A stretch of 64,000 nt of DNA from Butyricicoccus_A sp963601915 (GTDB lineage Bacteria > Bacillota > Clostridia > Oscillospirales > Butyricicoccaceae). The stretch is taken from NCBI GenBank assembly GCA_963601915.1, contig CAVCGL010000006.1, positions 62,001 to 126,000 on the forward strand, read 5' to 3'. The notes beneath the pieces were generated by a model. It was not told where the DNA came from, searched no databases, and saw nothing but the letters and a program-made list of their open reading frames with translations. The stretch's first letter is position 1, and each line of letters begins with the position of its first letter. Position numbers and translations under genes: made by a program. Of this stretch, positions 42,579 through 50,812 are shown piece after piece.

Positions 42579-42587
42579 TGGTATAAT
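42579..42587 (+). promoter_or_regulatory. Extended -10 promoter of rnr
   Basis: TGGTATAAT (TGn plus perfect -10) with only a weak -35 (TATGCT); 40 bases upstream of the rnr start. Confidence 0.7.
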
Positions 42588-42626
42588 AATAGTACTGAAA
42601 TGCTTCTCAGCAAAGGAGGCTATTTT

Positions 42627-44792
42627 ATGAAAGCAAAAACGAAAACATCTGTTTTGCGCGATTTGATTCTTCAGTCTACGCAAACCGTGTGCACACCGGA
42701 TGAGATCATCCGTGCACTGAATAAAAGCGGCACGCACGCCAAGCATGCGGAAATTGTCCGTGTGCTCGCCCAGCTCGTGGACGAGGGCTATTTGATGCGC
42801 GCCCGCAGCAATCGTTACGGCAGACCGGAAGCATTCGGCTGTGCCGCCGGTACATTTTGCGCCACCGGACGCGGCTATGCATTTGTCCGACCGGAAAACG
42901 GAGACGGGCCGGATATTTTTATCCCGCCGCACAAGGATTTACACGCTTGGCACGGCGACCGCGTCCTCATCCGTATTCGTCAGGAGCAGCCACCGCGCAG
43001 ACGCGGCAGACAGGGCAAGCCTGCACCGCAAACGCGGCAGGAAGGCGAAGTGCTTCGCATTCTCAATGAGACCCGTGATGAAATCACTGGACGCATTGTC
43101 ATGCGTGGAAAAATGACCGTCTTTCACGACGACAGCGGCAAGCTGCCGGAAATCGTTGTCAGCAAAAAGCATCTGATGGATGCGCACCCCGGCGACCGCG
43201 TCGCGCTCAAGGTTTTGTTCCGCGGCAACGAGAAATATCTCCCACAGGGTACGGTCATGAAGATTTTCGGCTCCGGTCTGACGGTAAAATCCTCCGCCGA
43301 TGCCATTTTGTATGAGCACGATATTACCGTTCCGTTCCCGCAGGAAGTGTTGGATGAGACCAATTCTCTGCCGATGTTTGTCCGCGAAGAGGATTGGGCT
43401 GGCCGCTTGGATCTACGCAGCAAAATGTTGTTTACCATTGACGGCGATACCGCCAAGGACTTCGACGACGCGGTATCTCTCGAAACGCTTCCCAACGGAC
43501 ACTATCGTCTCGGTGTACACATTGCCGATGTTTCGTATTACGTCAAGCCTGGCTCTCCGCTGGATCAAGAAGCATATAAGCGCGGCACCTCGGTATATTA
43601 CGCCGATCAGGTTGTGCCGATGCTGCCGCTGCCGCTGTCTAACGGCATCTGTTCTCTGAACCCAGGCGTCAATCGTCTCGCCTTCTCTGCTTTTATCGAG
43701 TTGGGCAAAGACGGCACCCGATATTCCGCTGAATTCCATCACTCTGTCATCTGTTCCTATGCCCGCCTGACGTACAATCAGGTAAACAAGATGCTTGCCG
43801 ATGACTGGCAGGAATGCAATCTCCACCCGGATCTCGTGCCGGTACTCAAGGAGATGAACACGCTCGCCAAAACCCTGCACGATGTTCGTATGCGGCGCGG
43901 CGCGCTGGAGCTGGACATTCCCGAAGCCGTTGTGCTCTGCGACCGCGATGGCAAGGCATGTGGCGTGGAAAAGCGCGAACGCGGTGATTCCGAGCGCCTC
44001 ATTGAGGAATTTATGCTGATTGCAAACGAAGCGGTTGCCGAAGCGCTGTACCGGCATCGCATGCCGACGGTATACCGTGTGCATGAAGATCCAGACCCGG
44101 AAAAGCTGCGCATGTTTGCCAAGCAAGCTCGCTTGTTTGGCTATCGTTTGAGCGACAAGGATCTTGCCGACACGCATCAATTGCAGCGCGTGCTCGACCA
44201 GACAGCAGGCGATCCAGAGCAGCAGGCTCTGCCGACGCTGCTCCTGCGCTCGCTCGCCCGCGCACGCTATGCACCGGAATGCCTTGGTCATTACGGACTG
44301 GCTGCCAAGTTCTATCTGCATTTCACTTCCCCGATTCGCCGCTATCCTGATCTTGTCGTGCATCGGATGCTGACGCGAATGCTCGCCGGTGAGCAAAGCA
44401 CCCGTGAGCTGACGGAATTCTGCGAAGATGCTGCCATCCAGTCTACCGTGCGCGAACAGGCTGCCGCCGAGGCAGAACGCGACATCGAAAAGCTGTATAT
44501 GGCAGACTACATGTCTCAGTTTGTCGGCCATCCGTTTGACGGCTTTATCAGCGGTATCACCAGCTTTGGTGTGTACGTGCAGCTCGACAACATGGTAGAG
44601 GGCATGGTACGTTTGGACACGATGCACAACGATTGGTTTGAATATGATCCGGACAAAATGACGCTGTTCGGCAAACATACCGGTCAGAATTATCATCTCG
44701 GTATGCGCGTCAACGTGACGCTGGTCAATGCCTCCGGCACAACCGGCATGATTGACTTTATCTTCACACCGGATGAAGATTCCGTCGGATAA
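42627..44792 (+). CDS. rnr: Ribonuclease R
   Basis: 721-residue 3'-5' exoribonuclease that degrades structured RNA. N-terminal winged-helix/cold-shock part (KTSVLRDLILQSTQTVCTPD; GYAFVRPENGDGPDIFIPPH), the RNB catalytic domain with LFTIDGDTAKDFDDAVSLET supplying the Asp cluster, HFTSPIRRYPDLVVHRML, and a C-terminal S1 domain (FDGFISGITSFGVYVQLDNM). The ATG at 42627 has AAAGGAGG upstream. Unlike in many Firmicutes it is not beside secG or smpB; secG lies 3 kb away. Confidence 0.96.
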   Translation: MKAKTKTSVLRDLILQSTQTVCTPDEIIRALNKSGTHAKHAEIVRVLAQLVDEGYLMRARSNRYGRPEAFGCAAGTFCATGRGYAFVRPENGDGPDIFIPPHKDLHAWHGDRVLIRIRQEQPPRRRGRQGKPAPQTRQEGEVLRILNETRDEITGRIVMRGKMTVFHDDSGKLPEIVVSKKHLMDAHPGDRVALKVLFRGNEKYLPQGTVMKIFGSGLTVKSSADAILYEHDITVPFPQEVLDETNSLPMFVREEDWAGRLDLRSKMLFTIDGDTAKDFDDAVSLETLPNGHYRLGVHIADVSYYVKPGSPLDQEAYKRGTSVYYADQVVPMLPLPLSNGICSLNPGVNRLAFSAFIELGKDGTRYSAEFHHSVICSYARLTYNQVNKMLADDWQECNLHPDLVPVLKEMNTLAKTLHDVRMRRGALELDIPEAVVLCDRDGKACGVEKRERGDSERLIEEFMLIANEAVAEALYRHRMPTVYRVHEDPDPEKLRMFAKQARLFGYRLSDKDLADTHQLQRVLDQTAGDPEQQALPTLLLRSLARARYAPECLGHYGLAAKFYLHFTSPIRRYPDLVVHRMLTRMLAGEQSTRELTEFCEDAAIQSTVREQAAAEAERDIEKLYMADYMSQFVGHPFDGFISGITSFGVYVQLDNMVEGMVRLDTMHNDWFEYDPDKMTLFGKHTGQNYHLGMRVNVTLVNASGTTGMIDFIFTPDEDSVG

Positions 44793-44810
44793 ATATTGAT
44801 AGCAAAGCAA

Positions 44811-44843
44811 AAAGAACGGCAGGTTTTCACCTGTCGTTCTTTT
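44811..44843. terminator. Bidirectional terminator between rnr and the LCP gene
   Basis: AAAGAACGgCAGG-ttttca-CCTGtCGTTCTTT with T-runs on both sides, between converging genes. Confidence 0.9.
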
Positions 44844-44851
44844 CCTTTGCA

Positions 44852-46057
44852 TCAATCGCTGTTTTTCGTCGGGTCTATATCGTCATAGATATAGCTGTGC
44901 AGATGAGAAGCCAGCACGCTGTCACTAAACCGAATGACCGAAGCGCCGCTGCTCGTCGTGCCATACTGCCATTCGCCGTCCAGCGGCAGACGAATATGAC
45001 TCATCGTCGGCATACCATGTACAAGAGTTGTGAGTCCCATATACACGAAATCCATTTTGCTCATAGAAGAGGTCACATTGGGCATCAGACCATTGAGAAA
45101 TTTCAGCATGGTAATCGGGTTGCTCGTCGCCTTGGAGAACACCTGATTGAGCACAACGGACTGCCGCTCTGCTCGTTTCCAGTCTCCGCCCGTATTTCCC
45201 TTTCGGATTCGACCATAGGTCATTGCCTGAATGCCGTTGAGCTTTTGCTCACCGGAGCCTTCAATGCGCTGTGTCGGAATATTCAGCGTCTTCCAGCAAT
45301 ACTCATCAATGTATTTATTGGTTTCCTTGACTTCGTCATCGGTCAAGGTGACAGTCACACCGCCGACCGAATCAATAATGGATGCCATTTCTGCAAAATC
45401 TACAACCATATATTCCTTGACGTTCATGTCAAAATCTTCATTGATGGTTTGCAGCATCATCTGCGCACCGCCATATCCATACGCATGACACAGCTTCGTC
45501 TGTCCGTGTCCCGGTACATCCACCAAGCTGTCGCGCATCAGAGAAGTCAATTTGATAGACTTTCGTTTCGGGTCAACACTCATCAGCATAATCGCATCGG
45601 CGCGAGTACCGCTTGATGTATCGTTTTCGCGCGTATCTACGCCGAACAACGCGACGGTCATAATACCGTCTTCGGTATTGGCAGCCAAGCTGCTCTCATT
45701 GGTATCATCATACGTATACAGCGTCAGCAGGTGGCAAATATCCGCAATCACCAGCGCGAGGATCAGCACCGCAACAAGCAGAATCTTTTTTACCAGCGAA
45801 CCGCGTTTTTTTCGCTTTTTTTTGCGCGGCGGCTGGGAACGCTGTTGTCTGCGCGGACGCGCTTCCACTTCTCGCTCCTCCCAGTTAGAAGAACGGGTGT
45901 GCTTGCGATATTGTCCAGACGGTCTGCGCGAAGAATCTCTGTTTTCTCTCTCCTCTTCCTCGTAGGTTCGTCCGGTTTTTGGGTTAATCGCACGCCCTTT
46001 TTCATCTACCGGCTGACCATATTCATCATAATATTTGTATCTTCTATTTTGACTCAC
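44852..46057 (-). CDS. LytR-CpsA-Psr (LCP) family cell-wall polymer transferase
   Basis: 401 residues. A cytoplasmic charged N-terminus of about 90 residues (many Arg, Lys, Glu), one transmembrane helix (KKILLVAVLILALVIADICH), and an extracellular LCP domain with VALFGVDTRENDTSSGTRAD, SIKLTSLMRDSLVDVPGHG, KLCHAYGYGGAQMMLQTINE and IQAMTYGRIRKGNTGGDWKR, the conserved Asp/Arg set that binds the polyprenyl pyrophosphate. These enzymes attach glycopolymers to peptidoglycan. Confidence 0.92.
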   Translation of the reverse strand: MSQNRRYKYYDEYGQPVDEKGRAINPKTGRTYEEEERENRDSSRRPSGQYRKHTRSSNWEEREVEARPRRQQRSQPPRKKKRKKRGSLVKKILLVAVLILALVIADICHLLTLYTYDDTNESSLAANTEDGIMTVALFGVDTRENDTSSGTRADAIMLMSVDPKRKSIKLTSLMRDSLVDVPGHGQTKLCHAYGYGGAQMMLQTINEDFDMNVKEYMVVDFAEMASIIDSVGGVTVTLTDDEVKETNKYIDEYCWKTLNIPTQRIEGSGEQKLNGIQAMTYGRIRKGNTGGDWKRAERQSVVLNQVFSKATSNPITMLKFLNGLMPNVTSSMSKMDFVYMGLTTLVHGMPTMSHIRLPLDGEWQYGTTSSGASVIRFSDSVLASHLHSYIYDDIDPTKNSD

Positions 46058-46095
46058 TCATCTGTCCTCCCAAACGGGGTTTTGCTCATAAAATC

Positions 46096-46124
46096 ATGAT
46101 ACACGCATCAAGCGGCGGAATCAA
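46096..46124 (-). promoter_or_regulatory. Promoter of the LCP gene
   Basis: Minus-strand TTGATT, 17-bp spacer, TATCAT; 38 bases upstream of the start. Confidence 0.65.
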
Positions 46125-46198
46125 CCTTCTAGCCGTGAATTTAAGATAAATTTTAGAATTTATTCCGGACACCGTGCAGCCGGGCAGCCGCGTTGCTA

Positions 46199-46227
46199 TT
46201 GTAAATGCACAAAAAATAACGTATAAT
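46199..46227 (+). promoter_or_regulatory. Promoter of the nucleotidyltransferase gene
   Basis: TTGTAA, 17-bp spacer, TATAAT, about 50 bases upstream of the ATG. Confidence 0.78.
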
Positions 46228-46276
46228 ACTAGTATACTTTCCTGCGCAACGCAGGAATTCAAGGAGGAATATTATC

Positions 46277-47176
46277 ATGGCAAATCCGGTACTCGTCGTT
46301 ATGGCAGCCGGCATGGGCTCGCGCTACGGCGGTCTGAAACAGATTGATCCGGTCGATCCAAACGGACAAATTATCATGCACTATTCAATCTACGATGCAT
46401 GGAAGGCTGGTTTCCGCCGCGTCGTATTTATTATAAAAGAGGATCTGCTCGACGCTTTCCGTGAGCGCATCGGCAATGCTGCGGAAAAGCTCATGCAGGT
46501 AGATTACGTCTTCCAGTCTCCGGACAAGCTGCCGGAAGGCTGCACCATGCCGGAAGGCCGCACGAAGCCGCTTGGCACAGGACACGCCGTATACTGCGTC
46601 CGCGGTGTTGTCAATGAGCCGTTCGCTGTCATTAACGCAGACGACTTCTATGGCGCAGAGGCGTTCCAGTGCTTATATGATTATCTGAAGGACGCGCAGG
46701 ACGATGACAAGTATCGGTACTGCATGGTTGGCTATCGCGTAGAAAATACGCTGACGGAAAACGGCACGGTATCCCGCGGCATCTGTGAAGCGGATGCAAA
46801 CGGTTATCTGGCAGATATTGTCGAGCGCACAGCCATCTCCCGCGATGCAAACGGTGTGATTTCCGATCCGGAAGCCGGAGAAATCGCAGAAGGCACGTTG
46901 GTATCCATGAACATGTGGGGCTTTACCCCGTCGTTCCTCGATGAGCTGGAATCTGGTCTGCACACCTTTATGACGGAAGATCTTCCGAAAAATCCAGCAA
47001 AGGGTGAATATTATCTGCCGTTTGCCGTCGATCATCTGATTCAGAACGGTCAGGCCACCGCAAAGGTTTTGCAGACCTCTGCGCAGTGGTATGGCGTTAC
47101 CTACAAAGAGGACAAGCCTGTTGTCGTGGATGCTCTGCGCCGCATGACAGAAGCCGGTCTGTATCCGGCAGAATAA
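46277..47176 (+). CDS. Sugar-phosphate nucleotidyltransferase
   Basis: 299-residue GT-A-fold nucleotidyltransferase. Nucleotide-binding VVMAAGMGSRYGGLKQIDPV at the N-terminus, GTGHAVYCVRGVVNEPFAVI and NADDFYGAEAFQCLYDYL (metal-binding Asp), and the sugar-binding MNMWGFTPSFLDELE. Similar to UTP--glucose-1-phosphate uridylyltransferase-like proteins; the sugar cannot be told. GGAGG nine bases upstream. Probably an operon with the next gene, 16 bases downstream. Confidence 0.85.
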   Translation: MANPVLVVMAAGMGSRYGGLKQIDPVDPNGQIIMHYSIYDAWKAGFRRVVFIIKEDLLDAFRERIGNAAEKLMQVDYVFQSPDKLPEGCTMPEGRTKPLGTGHAVYCVRGVVNEPFAVINADDFYGAEAFQCLYDYLKDAQDDDKYRYCMVGYRVENTLTENGTVSRGICEADANGYLADIVERTAISRDANGVISDPEAGEIAEGTLVSMNMWGFTPSFLDELESGLHTFMTEDLPKNPAKGEYYLPFAVDHLIQNGQATAKVLQTSAQWYGVTYKEDKPVVVDALRRMTEAGLYPAE

Positions 47177-47192
47177 AAAAGGAGGCGGTTTT

Positions 47193-47726
47193 ATGCCGAC
47201 ATCCCTCAACGCACAAGCCTATCTCTCTGCCTTCCAAGAGGATATGCAGCCGCATTTTCATCTGGTACCTCAGGCAGAATATCAGGACAGAACCTTTCCG
47301 TTATATGCAGTCCTGCAGATAGAAGAAACGTCTACCCTGCTGTTCCGCAACGGAAAATCTGCCATTTCCTATGAATTTTGCTATTTTGATGTGTGCGACA
47401 CATTTGACGCCGCGCAGCTCGCCTATTACTGCAATATTTTGGAGGATATGGCGGCACGGTATGTCCCTTGGAGCGAACGCAGCCACAGCTATTCCATGCT
47501 GAGCATGGTTGTGCTGACAGACGGCAAACCGGACAAGGATGTGCTCAAACAGCTGAAAAAATACAAGCACGAAGAAAAACGCAAAAAGCCGGAGGATGGA
47601 TATGGCTGGTGCAGCAACCGTCTATGCGTTGTGGACATCCATACCGGTATCTGCTATACCAATCGGCACGGCAGTGCGCTGGCAAACCGCGTCAAGCTGA
47701 CCACACAGCGCGTTGCAAACCAATGA
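47193..47726 (+). CDS. Unrecognised cytoplasmic protein downstream of the nucleotidyltransferase
   Basis: 177 residues, no membrane segment. Segments LYAVLQIEETSTLLFRNGKS, SYSMLSMVVLTDGKPDKDVL and the basic KKYKHEEKRKKPEDG can be seen, followed by WCSNRLCVVDIHTGICYTNR, a likely beta-hairpin pair with two Cys. Preceded by AAAAAAGGAGGCGGTTTT. Operon context suggests a partner of the nucleotidyltransferase, but no function is recognised. Confidence 0.7.
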   Translation: MPTSLNAQAYLSAFQEDMQPHFHLVPQAEYQDRTFPLYAVLQIEETSTLLFRNGKSAISYEFCYFDVCDTFDAAQLAYYCNILEDMAARYVPWSERSHSYSMLSMVVLTDGKPDKDVLKQLKKYKHEEKRKKPEDGYGWCSNRLCVVDIHTGICYTNRHGSALANRVKLTTQRVANQ

Positions 47727-47751
47727 ATTTCCCTTCTTAAGAGAAATTTTC

Positions 47752-47780
47752 TTGAAAATCCATCAGACATGTGCTATGAT
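47752..47780 (+). promoter_or_regulatory. Promoter of secG
   Basis: TTGAAA, 17-bp spacer, TATGAT, 80 bases upstream of secG. Confidence 0.75.
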
Positions 47781-47859
47781 TAGTTTACTGTCTAAAAATA
47801 TCTGGCGCGGCGCGTGCATGTGCCGTTGCTTTTACAATCATTTCGGAGGTTGAATTTTC

Positions 47860-48093
47860 ATGGTTGTTACTGTCCTGTCTGTGATTCAGGTTATTGCTTG
47901 CCTGTTTCTCATCGTTACTATTCTGCTGCAGAAGGCTCCGAGCCGCGGCATGTCCGGTGCTCTGTCCGGTCAGCAGGAGACATTTTTCGGTTCCAACAAG
48001 GCAACCGGTATTGAGGCGATTCTGGCAAATCTGACCAAGATCTTTGGCGTTGTTTTCGTTCTCGTCTCTCTGATTCTTGTCCTGATGGGATAA
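47860..48093 (+). CDS. secG: Protein translocase subunit SecG
   Basis: 77 residues with two membrane helices (VLSVIQVIACLFLIVTILLQ and LTKIFGVVFVLVSLILVLMG) joined by KAPSRGMSGALSGQQETFFG, the canonical SecG loop. GGAGG is 11 bases upstream. Confidence 0.95.
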   Translation: MVVTVLSVIQVIACLFLIVTILLQKAPSRGMSGALSGQQETFFGSNKATGIEAILANLTKIFGVVFVLVSLILVLMG

Positions 48094-48111
48094 GTCTTTC
48101 AAACAAGCACC

Positions 48112-48145
48112 AAAGCGGATGGGGAAATTCTCCATCCGCTTTTCT
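48112..48145 (+). terminator. Terminator after secG
   Basis: AAAGCGGATGG...CCATCCGCTTT followed by TCTGTATTTTC. Confidence 0.88.
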
Positions 48146-48178
48146 GTATTTTCTCATACTATTTTGGGAGGAATCCGT

Positions 48179-48475
48179 ATGAAAACACTGATGATTATTT
48201 TCTTAGTCGGCTTTTTGATTTTCGGCGCGATTGGCTTGTATTTCCGTCTGACCCATGACTGGAACAAGCTCGCCGCTGAGTCCGACAAGCTGGATGAAAA
48301 TTCCACCGCCAAGCGCGACGGACGCGCCATGCAGCTGGGCAAGGGTCTGGACATCGACGCAAAAAAGGCCGAAAAAAAAGCAGATCAAAAATTCCGCCGC
48401 CAGCTGACGTTTTCTGTCTTGGCTGTCATCTGTCTGGCAGCCGCCATTGTCTGCGGCGCATTGATGCAGATGTGA
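48179..48475 (+). CDS. Small protein with two membrane helices, unknown
   Basis: 98 residues. Helix at 1-20 (MKTLMIIFLVGFLIFGAIGL), a charged middle with many Lys and Asp, and a C-terminal helix (TFSVLAVICLAAAIVCGALM). GGGAGGAATCCGT precedes the ATG. It lies after the secG terminator and may be reached by read-through. No family recognised. Confidence 0.65.
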   Translation: MKTLMIIFLVGFLIFGAIGLYFRLTHDWNKLAAESDKLDENSTAKRDGRAMQLGKGLDIDAKKAEKKADQKFRRQLTFSVLAVICLAAAIVCGALMQM

Positions 48476-48478
48476 AAA

Positions 48479-48507
48479 AAGAGCTTTCCTCGCGGAAAGC
48501 TCTTTTC
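48479..48507. terminator. Bidirectional terminator between the small membrane protein gene and tadA
   Basis: AAGAGCTTTCC-tcgc-GGAAAGCTCTT with A/T runs on both sides of converging genes. Confidence 0.92.
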
Positions 48508-49017
48508 TTATCCCTGTGTATTTTCCTGTTCCAAAAGCCGCTGCAATTTCCGTTGTTCCTTGCGTTTTTTGCGCAAATCCTGAAAGAAATGTGTCAAAAT
48601 ACCGGAGCACTGCTCTTTCATCAGACCTTTTACGATTTCCGGCTTATGATTATACGCGACATCAAACAAATTGATTAAGCTGCCGCACGAACCCGCCTTG
48701 CTGTCGTCTGCGCCGTAATACACCGTGCGAATGCGCGCATTGATAATCGCACCAGCGCACATGGGACATGGTTCCAGCGTCACATACAAATCGCATTTGT
48801 GCAGCCGCCAGCCGCCCATTTTTTTACACGCTTTGCCAATCGCCTCAATCTCTGCATGAGAAAGGGCGGTCTTTTTTGTCTCGCGCCGATTTCTGCCGCG
48901 TCCGACAATCTTTCCGTCACACACAATGACGCATCCAACCGGAACCTCGCCTTCTTCTGCCGATTTTTGCGCCAGCTTGAGGGCTGCTTTCATAAACTTT
49001 TCCTGTTCTGTCTGCAT
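48508..49017 (-). CDS. tadA: tRNA-specific adenosine deaminase TadA
   Basis: 169-residue zinc deaminase that makes inosine-34 in tRNA-Arg. Zinc/active-site motifs TALSHAEIEAIGKACKKMGG (HAE) and VTLEPCPMCAGAIINARIRT (PCxxC) are intact; GEVPVGCVIVCDGKIVGRGR is also typical. Its ATG overlaps the TAA of the CPBP gene. Confidence 0.96.
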   Translation of the reverse strand: MQTEQEKFMKAALKLAQKSAEEGEVPVGCVIVCDGKIVGRGRNRRETKKTALSHAEIEAIGKACKKMGGWRLHKCDLYVTLEPCPMCAGAIINARIRTVYYGADDSKAGSCGSLINLFDVAYNHKPEIVKGLMKEQCSGILTHFFQDLRKKRKEQRKLQRLLEQENTQG

Positions 49018-49982
49018 TACAGCACCTCCAAATTACCGGATATAAAATAAATCGTCAGCGCTAGAACAACCCATACCGGAACACTGGTCAAAATGGTCAT
49101 GGTCATGCGCCTCGGTGTCAAAACACTGCGAATGCCAAACGTGCCGTCCCAAATCGGCTTCCATTCTCTGCGCCGCACAAACAAAATCACACCGGCAGCG
49201 CCGAGAAACAGCTCCAGCAAATCGACCGGCACGGCGACAACGGCACCCAGCGCATGATTGTATGCATAGCTTGCATTGATGATAAGATACACGCTGTTGA
49301 CGGCGAAATGCGCCACCATAGATGGCAGCAGCGAACCATATCGACGGCGAATATATCCGCCAATCACGCCAAATCCGCACGCCAGCGGAAAAATCTCCAA
49401 GCTGTCATGTGCCAGCCAAAAGCACACCGCTGTGAACGCAATCGCGCCCCACGTTCCCATTGACCGCACAGCGGTATTCAGAAAGAATCCGCGATAACAC
49501 AGCTCTTCCACAATCGGCGGAACAATCGCCGTGGCGAGAAACTGCACGAGCAGTGCCTCGCCGCTGTCCGGCAAGACATAGGCAGAAGATGGTTCTGTCA
49601 GCCCATACTGATTGAGAACGCTCTCTATGCCAACGCCCAGCCAACCGGCAACAATCGACCAGCCCAGCGTCAGCCCTAACGTCATGAGATATACTTCTGC
49701 ACTCGGCTTTCCTCGTCCCATCAAATCGCGACAGGACATGCCGGACAATTTTGCACCGATAGCAAACGGAATGGCAAAGATCAGCAAATAGGTCAGCAGA
49801 TCCTCCATTTCATAGAGAAACGATCCTTCTGCCGCCTGCGGAAACAGCGGCATAATCGGATACAGCAGACAATTGATTCCCATCTCTGCAAGAGTTGTCA
49901 GTGCAATAATATCCGCACTGCGGCGCACACGCCACGTTTCTGATGGAATCCCGTTAATGAACACCGCCTCCTTCGTATTCAC
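49017..49982 (-). CDS. CPBP-family (CAAX/bacteriocin-processing-type) intramembrane protease
   Basis: 321 residues, about eight membrane helices. The Abi/CPBP motifs are complete: EELCYRG (EExxxR), the second motif in FWLAHDSLEIF (His), and HFAVNSVYLI (H-x3-N). Members either process proteins in the membrane or give immunity to bacteriocins. The nearby four-micro-peptide operon (50121-50650) is therefore notable, but this gene has its own promoter and a terminator lies between them. Confidence 0.88.
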   Translation of the reverse strand: MNTKEAVFINGIPSETWRVRRSADIIALTTLAEMGINCLLYPIMPLFPQAAEGSFLYEMEDLLTYLLIFAIPFAIGAKLSGMSCRDLMGRGKPSAEVYLMTLGLTLGWSIVAGWLGVGIESVLNQYGLTEPSSAYVLPDSGEALLVQFLATAIVPPIVEELCYRGFFLNTAVRSMGTWGAIAFTAVCFWLAHDSLEIFPLACGFGVIGGYIRRRYGSLLPSMVAHFAVNSVYLIINASYAYNHALGAVVAVPVDLLELFLGAAGVILFVRRREWKPIWDGTFGIRSVLTPRRMTMTILTSVPVWVVLALTIYFISGNLEVL

Positions 49983-49990
49983 GTGTTTTC

Positions 49991-50019
49991 ATCATACCAC
50001 AAACCCTATATTCTGTCAT
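49991..50019 (-). promoter_or_regulatory. Promoter of the CPBP-tadA operon
   Basis: Minus-strand ATGACA, 17-bp spacer, TATGAT preceded by TGG (extended -10); nine bases upstream of the ATG at 49982, so the leader is very short or the start lies slightly downstream. Confidence 0.6.
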
Positions 50020-50039
50020 GGTTTTTACCAAAATTGACG

Positions 50040-50090
50040 AAAAAAAGCAGCATCTCTGCCGCCCGTACGTCGGTATTATCGAGATGCTGC
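50040..50090 (-). terminator. Terminator of the micro-peptide operon
   Basis: Minus-strand GCAGCATCTC...GAGATGCTGC followed by seven T's, 30 bases after the last peptide gene. Confidence 0.92.
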
Positions 50091-50120
50091 GATTCTTTTG
50101 TATGGATAGCTTATCCGTGC

Positions 50121-50213
50121 TTAGTGACGCTTCTTAGCGCGTGCTACGCACTCGATCTTCTCGCCGGACAGCTCTACCATTCTTGCTCTTGTCAGTTCTC
50201 CAAAGAATCCCAT
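50121..50213 (-). CDS. 30-aa micro-peptide, copy 3 (diverged)
   Basis: ATG GGA TTC TTT... after GAGGAACGAATC. Reads MGFFGELTRARMVELSGEK then a variable part (Ile-Glu-Cys-Val) and ends ARAKKRH. It differs from the two upstream copies at Met13 to Val, Ala21 to Glu, Tyr22 to Cys, Ala23 to Val and Asn29 to Arg, and is the only copy with a cysteine. Net charge about +3. No signal peptide, no recognised family. Confidence 0.75.
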   Translation of the reverse strand: MGFFGELTRARMVELSGEKIECVARAKKRH

Positions 50214-50282
50214 GATTCGTTCCTCCTCTATCTATAATGTGTTGCCGTTGGTTTTGTATTTAGCAGGATGTGTTCTGTATGA

Positions 50283-50375
50283 TTAGTGGTTCTTCTTAGC
50301 GCGTGCTGCGTATGCAATCTTCTCGCCAGACAGCTCCATCATTCTTGCTCTTGTCAGTTCTCCAAAGAATCCCAT
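50283..50375 (-). CDS. 30-aa micro-peptide, copy 2
   Basis: Preceded by GGGAGGAACAAATC. Reads MGFFGELTRARMMELSGEK, then Ile-Ala-Tyr-Ala, and ends ARAKKNH. Identical in protein sequence to copy 1. The short N-terminal hydrophobic patch (GFF) and a basic C-terminus give a weakly amphipathic, cationic peptide. Separate ribosome sites for each copy and near-identity at the protein level support real translation. Confidence 0.78.
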   Translation of the reverse strand: MGFFGELTRARMMELSGEKIAYAARAKKNH

Positions 50376-50420
50376 GATTTGTTCCTCCCTATATATTCCG
50401 TATATCGTATGTCTTTCGAC

Positions 50421-50513
50421 TTAGTGGTTCTTCTTAGCGCGTGCTGCGTATGCGATCTTCTCGCCGGACAGCTCCATCATTCTTGCTCTTGTCAGTTCTC
50501 CAAAGAATCCCAT
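50421..50513 (-). CDS. 30-aa micro-peptide, copy 1
   Basis: Same protein as copy 2 (begins MGFFGELTRARMMEL, ends ARAKKNH), preceded by AGGGAGGAACGAATC. The ribosome site, the whole frame and about 15 bases upstream are conserved with the other copies, while the 40-60 base spacers between copies are unrelated, so selection seems to act on the translated unit. Confidence 0.78.
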   Translation of the reverse strand: MGFFGELTRARMMELSGEKIAYAARAKKNH

Positions 50514-50554
50514 GATTCGTTCCTCCCTATATAATGCGATGTGATTTCTTACTC

Positions 50555-50650
50555 TTACTTACCAAACATATGAATAACGGCCTGGTCAATCTTATTCTTG
50601 CGAAGCTCCTTGACATAAGCATCGGCCATCTGATTGAATGAACGTTTCAC
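50555..50650 (-). CDS. 31-aa micro-peptide, first gene of the operon
   Basis: GTG start at 50650 after GGAGGTGAGTCAATC. Begins MKRSFNQMADAYVKELRK and ends VIHMFGK. Unrelated in sequence to the three 30-aa peptides but of the same size and cationic (about +4); predicted mostly helical. Likely a partner peptide, a second peptide of a two-component system, or an antitoxin-like helper; no family recognised. Confidence 0.65.
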   Translation of the reverse strand: MKRSFNQMADAYVKELRKNKIDQAVIHMFGK

Positions 50651-50783
50651 GATTGACTCACCTCCAACATTCGTAATCGTGTGTGCGCCTTAGAAATGAC
50701 GCTTGTTTATTCGGAGCTTTCAATTTGCTCCTCAGACTTTCGTCTGTTTTGGCTTCCGGATGTCTTTCCTTTAGCTTGCCTAT

Positions 50784-50812
50784 ATCATACACACTTTCTC
50801 GCAATCGCGCAA
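50784..50812 (-). promoter_or_regulatory. Promoter of the micro-peptide operon
   Basis: Minus-strand TTGCGC, 17-bp spacer, TATGAT. Predicts a leader of about 125 nt before the 31-aa peptide and a transcript of roughly 740 nt ending at the terminator at 50040. Confidence 0.6.

Noticed and set aside
50121..50513. Three repeated units at about 140-base spacing considered as a CRISPR array
   Set aside because: Repeat units are over 90 bases and keep an open frame with start, stop and ribosome site; there is no short uniform repeat with unique 30-base spacers and no cas gene.
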